The notes under the pieces are model-generated. The model saw only the letters and a program-made list of their open reading frames with translations, ran no database searches and was not told the origin of the DNA. A stretch of 12,919 nt of DNA from an uncultured bacterium (GTDB lineage: Bacteria > Pseudomonadota > Alphaproteobacteria > CAISDR01): the NCBI GenBank assembly GCA_903884125.1, contig CAISDR010000127.1:1-12919 (forward strand). Direction: 5' to 3'. A program made the position numbers and the translations under genes. Of the stretch, positions 12,717 to 12,919 are shown one piece after another; position 1 is the stretch's first letter; the number at the start of each line of letters is the position of its first letter.

Positions 12717-12919
12717 ATGACCCTGCCAGCACCCCCCGCATTGACCGGTCGGATTGTCCGGCTTTTACCGATGGACCTGGCACATATTCCTGCCCTGTCC
12801 GAAATTGCTTTTGAACCAAGCCTCTGGAAATGGACGCCCACTGCCATTACCCAACAGGCTGACTTGGAAACCTATGTGTCCGAGGCACTGGCCCTGCAAA
12901 AATCAGGCAGCCAAATACC
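12717..12919 (+). CDS. GNAT-family N-acetyltransferase, RimJ/RimL-like (3' end beyond window)
   Basis: ATG 12717 opens a frame with no stop to the window edge, 67 complete codons. The residues include LTGRIVRLLPMDLAHIPALSEIAFEPSLWKWTP, read in two overlapping parts: GRIVRLLPMD matches the first beta strand ('G..vrL.Pl...h') and EPSLWKWTP matches the 'p.lw.w.p' element of Acetyltransf_3-type GNAT proteins. These transfer acetyl groups from acetyl-CoA to amines or protein N-termini. The acetyl-CoA binding motif (R/Q-x-x-G-x-G/A) would lie beyond the window and cannot be checked. The gene starts 13 bases after the flavoprotein stop, so the two are probably cotranscribed under MocR control. The upstream GAGATAACGA is a weak ribosome binding site. 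The substrate is unknown. Confidence 0.8.
   Translation, partial: MTLPAPPALTGRIVRLLPMDLAHIPALSEIAFEPSLWKWTPTAITQQADLETYVSEALALQKSGSQI

Noticed and set aside
1..12919. Mobile elements, CRISPR arrays, tRNA or rRNA genes, prophage or toxin-antitoxin genes
   Set aside because: I looked for transposase-like proteins, regularly spaced repeats, tRNA-like cloverleaf sequence and integrase genes and saw none. The HTH gene after uvrB has no partner gene resembling a toxin.

Overview
The window looks like chromosomal sequence from a free-living, flagellated, probably marine alphaproteobacterium of the Rhodospirillales or SAR116 kind. That placement is an inference from protein style (a MocR regulator divergent from an FMN flavoprotein, an alphaproteobacterial-looking UvrB and FlgK, a subfamily II haloalkane dehalogenase) and moderate GC content; no rRNA or other marker gene is present. 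Coding density is very high. No gene-free stretch exceeds about 205 bases, and I see no tRNA, rRNA, CRISPR array, insertion sequence or phage gene.

Layout, left to right. (1) On the + strand, the tail of a probable PpiC-type peptidyl-prolyl isomerase overlaps (ATGA) a full HupE/UreJ_2-type membrane protein. (2) On the - strand, a six-TM hybrid sensor kinase (starts 4894), an SDR oxidoreductase and a small one-TM protein run in the same direction and converge on the HupE-like gene. (3) A complete haloalkane dehalogenase starts divergently from the kinase and converges on a lone flgK. (4) A SnoaL/NTF2-like protein starts divergently from flgK, behind a palindrome that covers its proposed -10 box. 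(5) On the - strand, a MocR-type GntR/aminotransferase regulator, uvrB, and a small HTH protein whose start overlaps the uvrB stop (TGATG). (6) On the + strand, a pyridoxamine-5'-phosphate-oxidase-like flavoprotein diverges from the MocR gene across a region with repeated TTTTGG motifs. It is followed after 13 bases by a GNAT acetyltransferase cut by the window edge.

How they may work together. The dehalogenase would turn haloalkanes into alcohols. The neighbouring SDR could oxidise an alcohol, and the divergent hybrid kinase could be the sensor, but these links rest on position only. The MocR/flavoprotein pair is a familiar kind of divergent regulator-target pair and probably uses PLP-type ligands. 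uvrB is the nucleotide excision repair helicase; the HTH protein is probably translationally coupled to it.

I do not see a clearly unprecedented multi-gene system. The points most worth a second look are the putative sensor/dehalogenase/SDR locus, the leaderless-looking uvrB promoter, the uvrB-coupled HTH protein, the TTTTGG operator array, the isolated flgK, and three convergent gene junctions of only 12-14 bases, each with a short palindrome.
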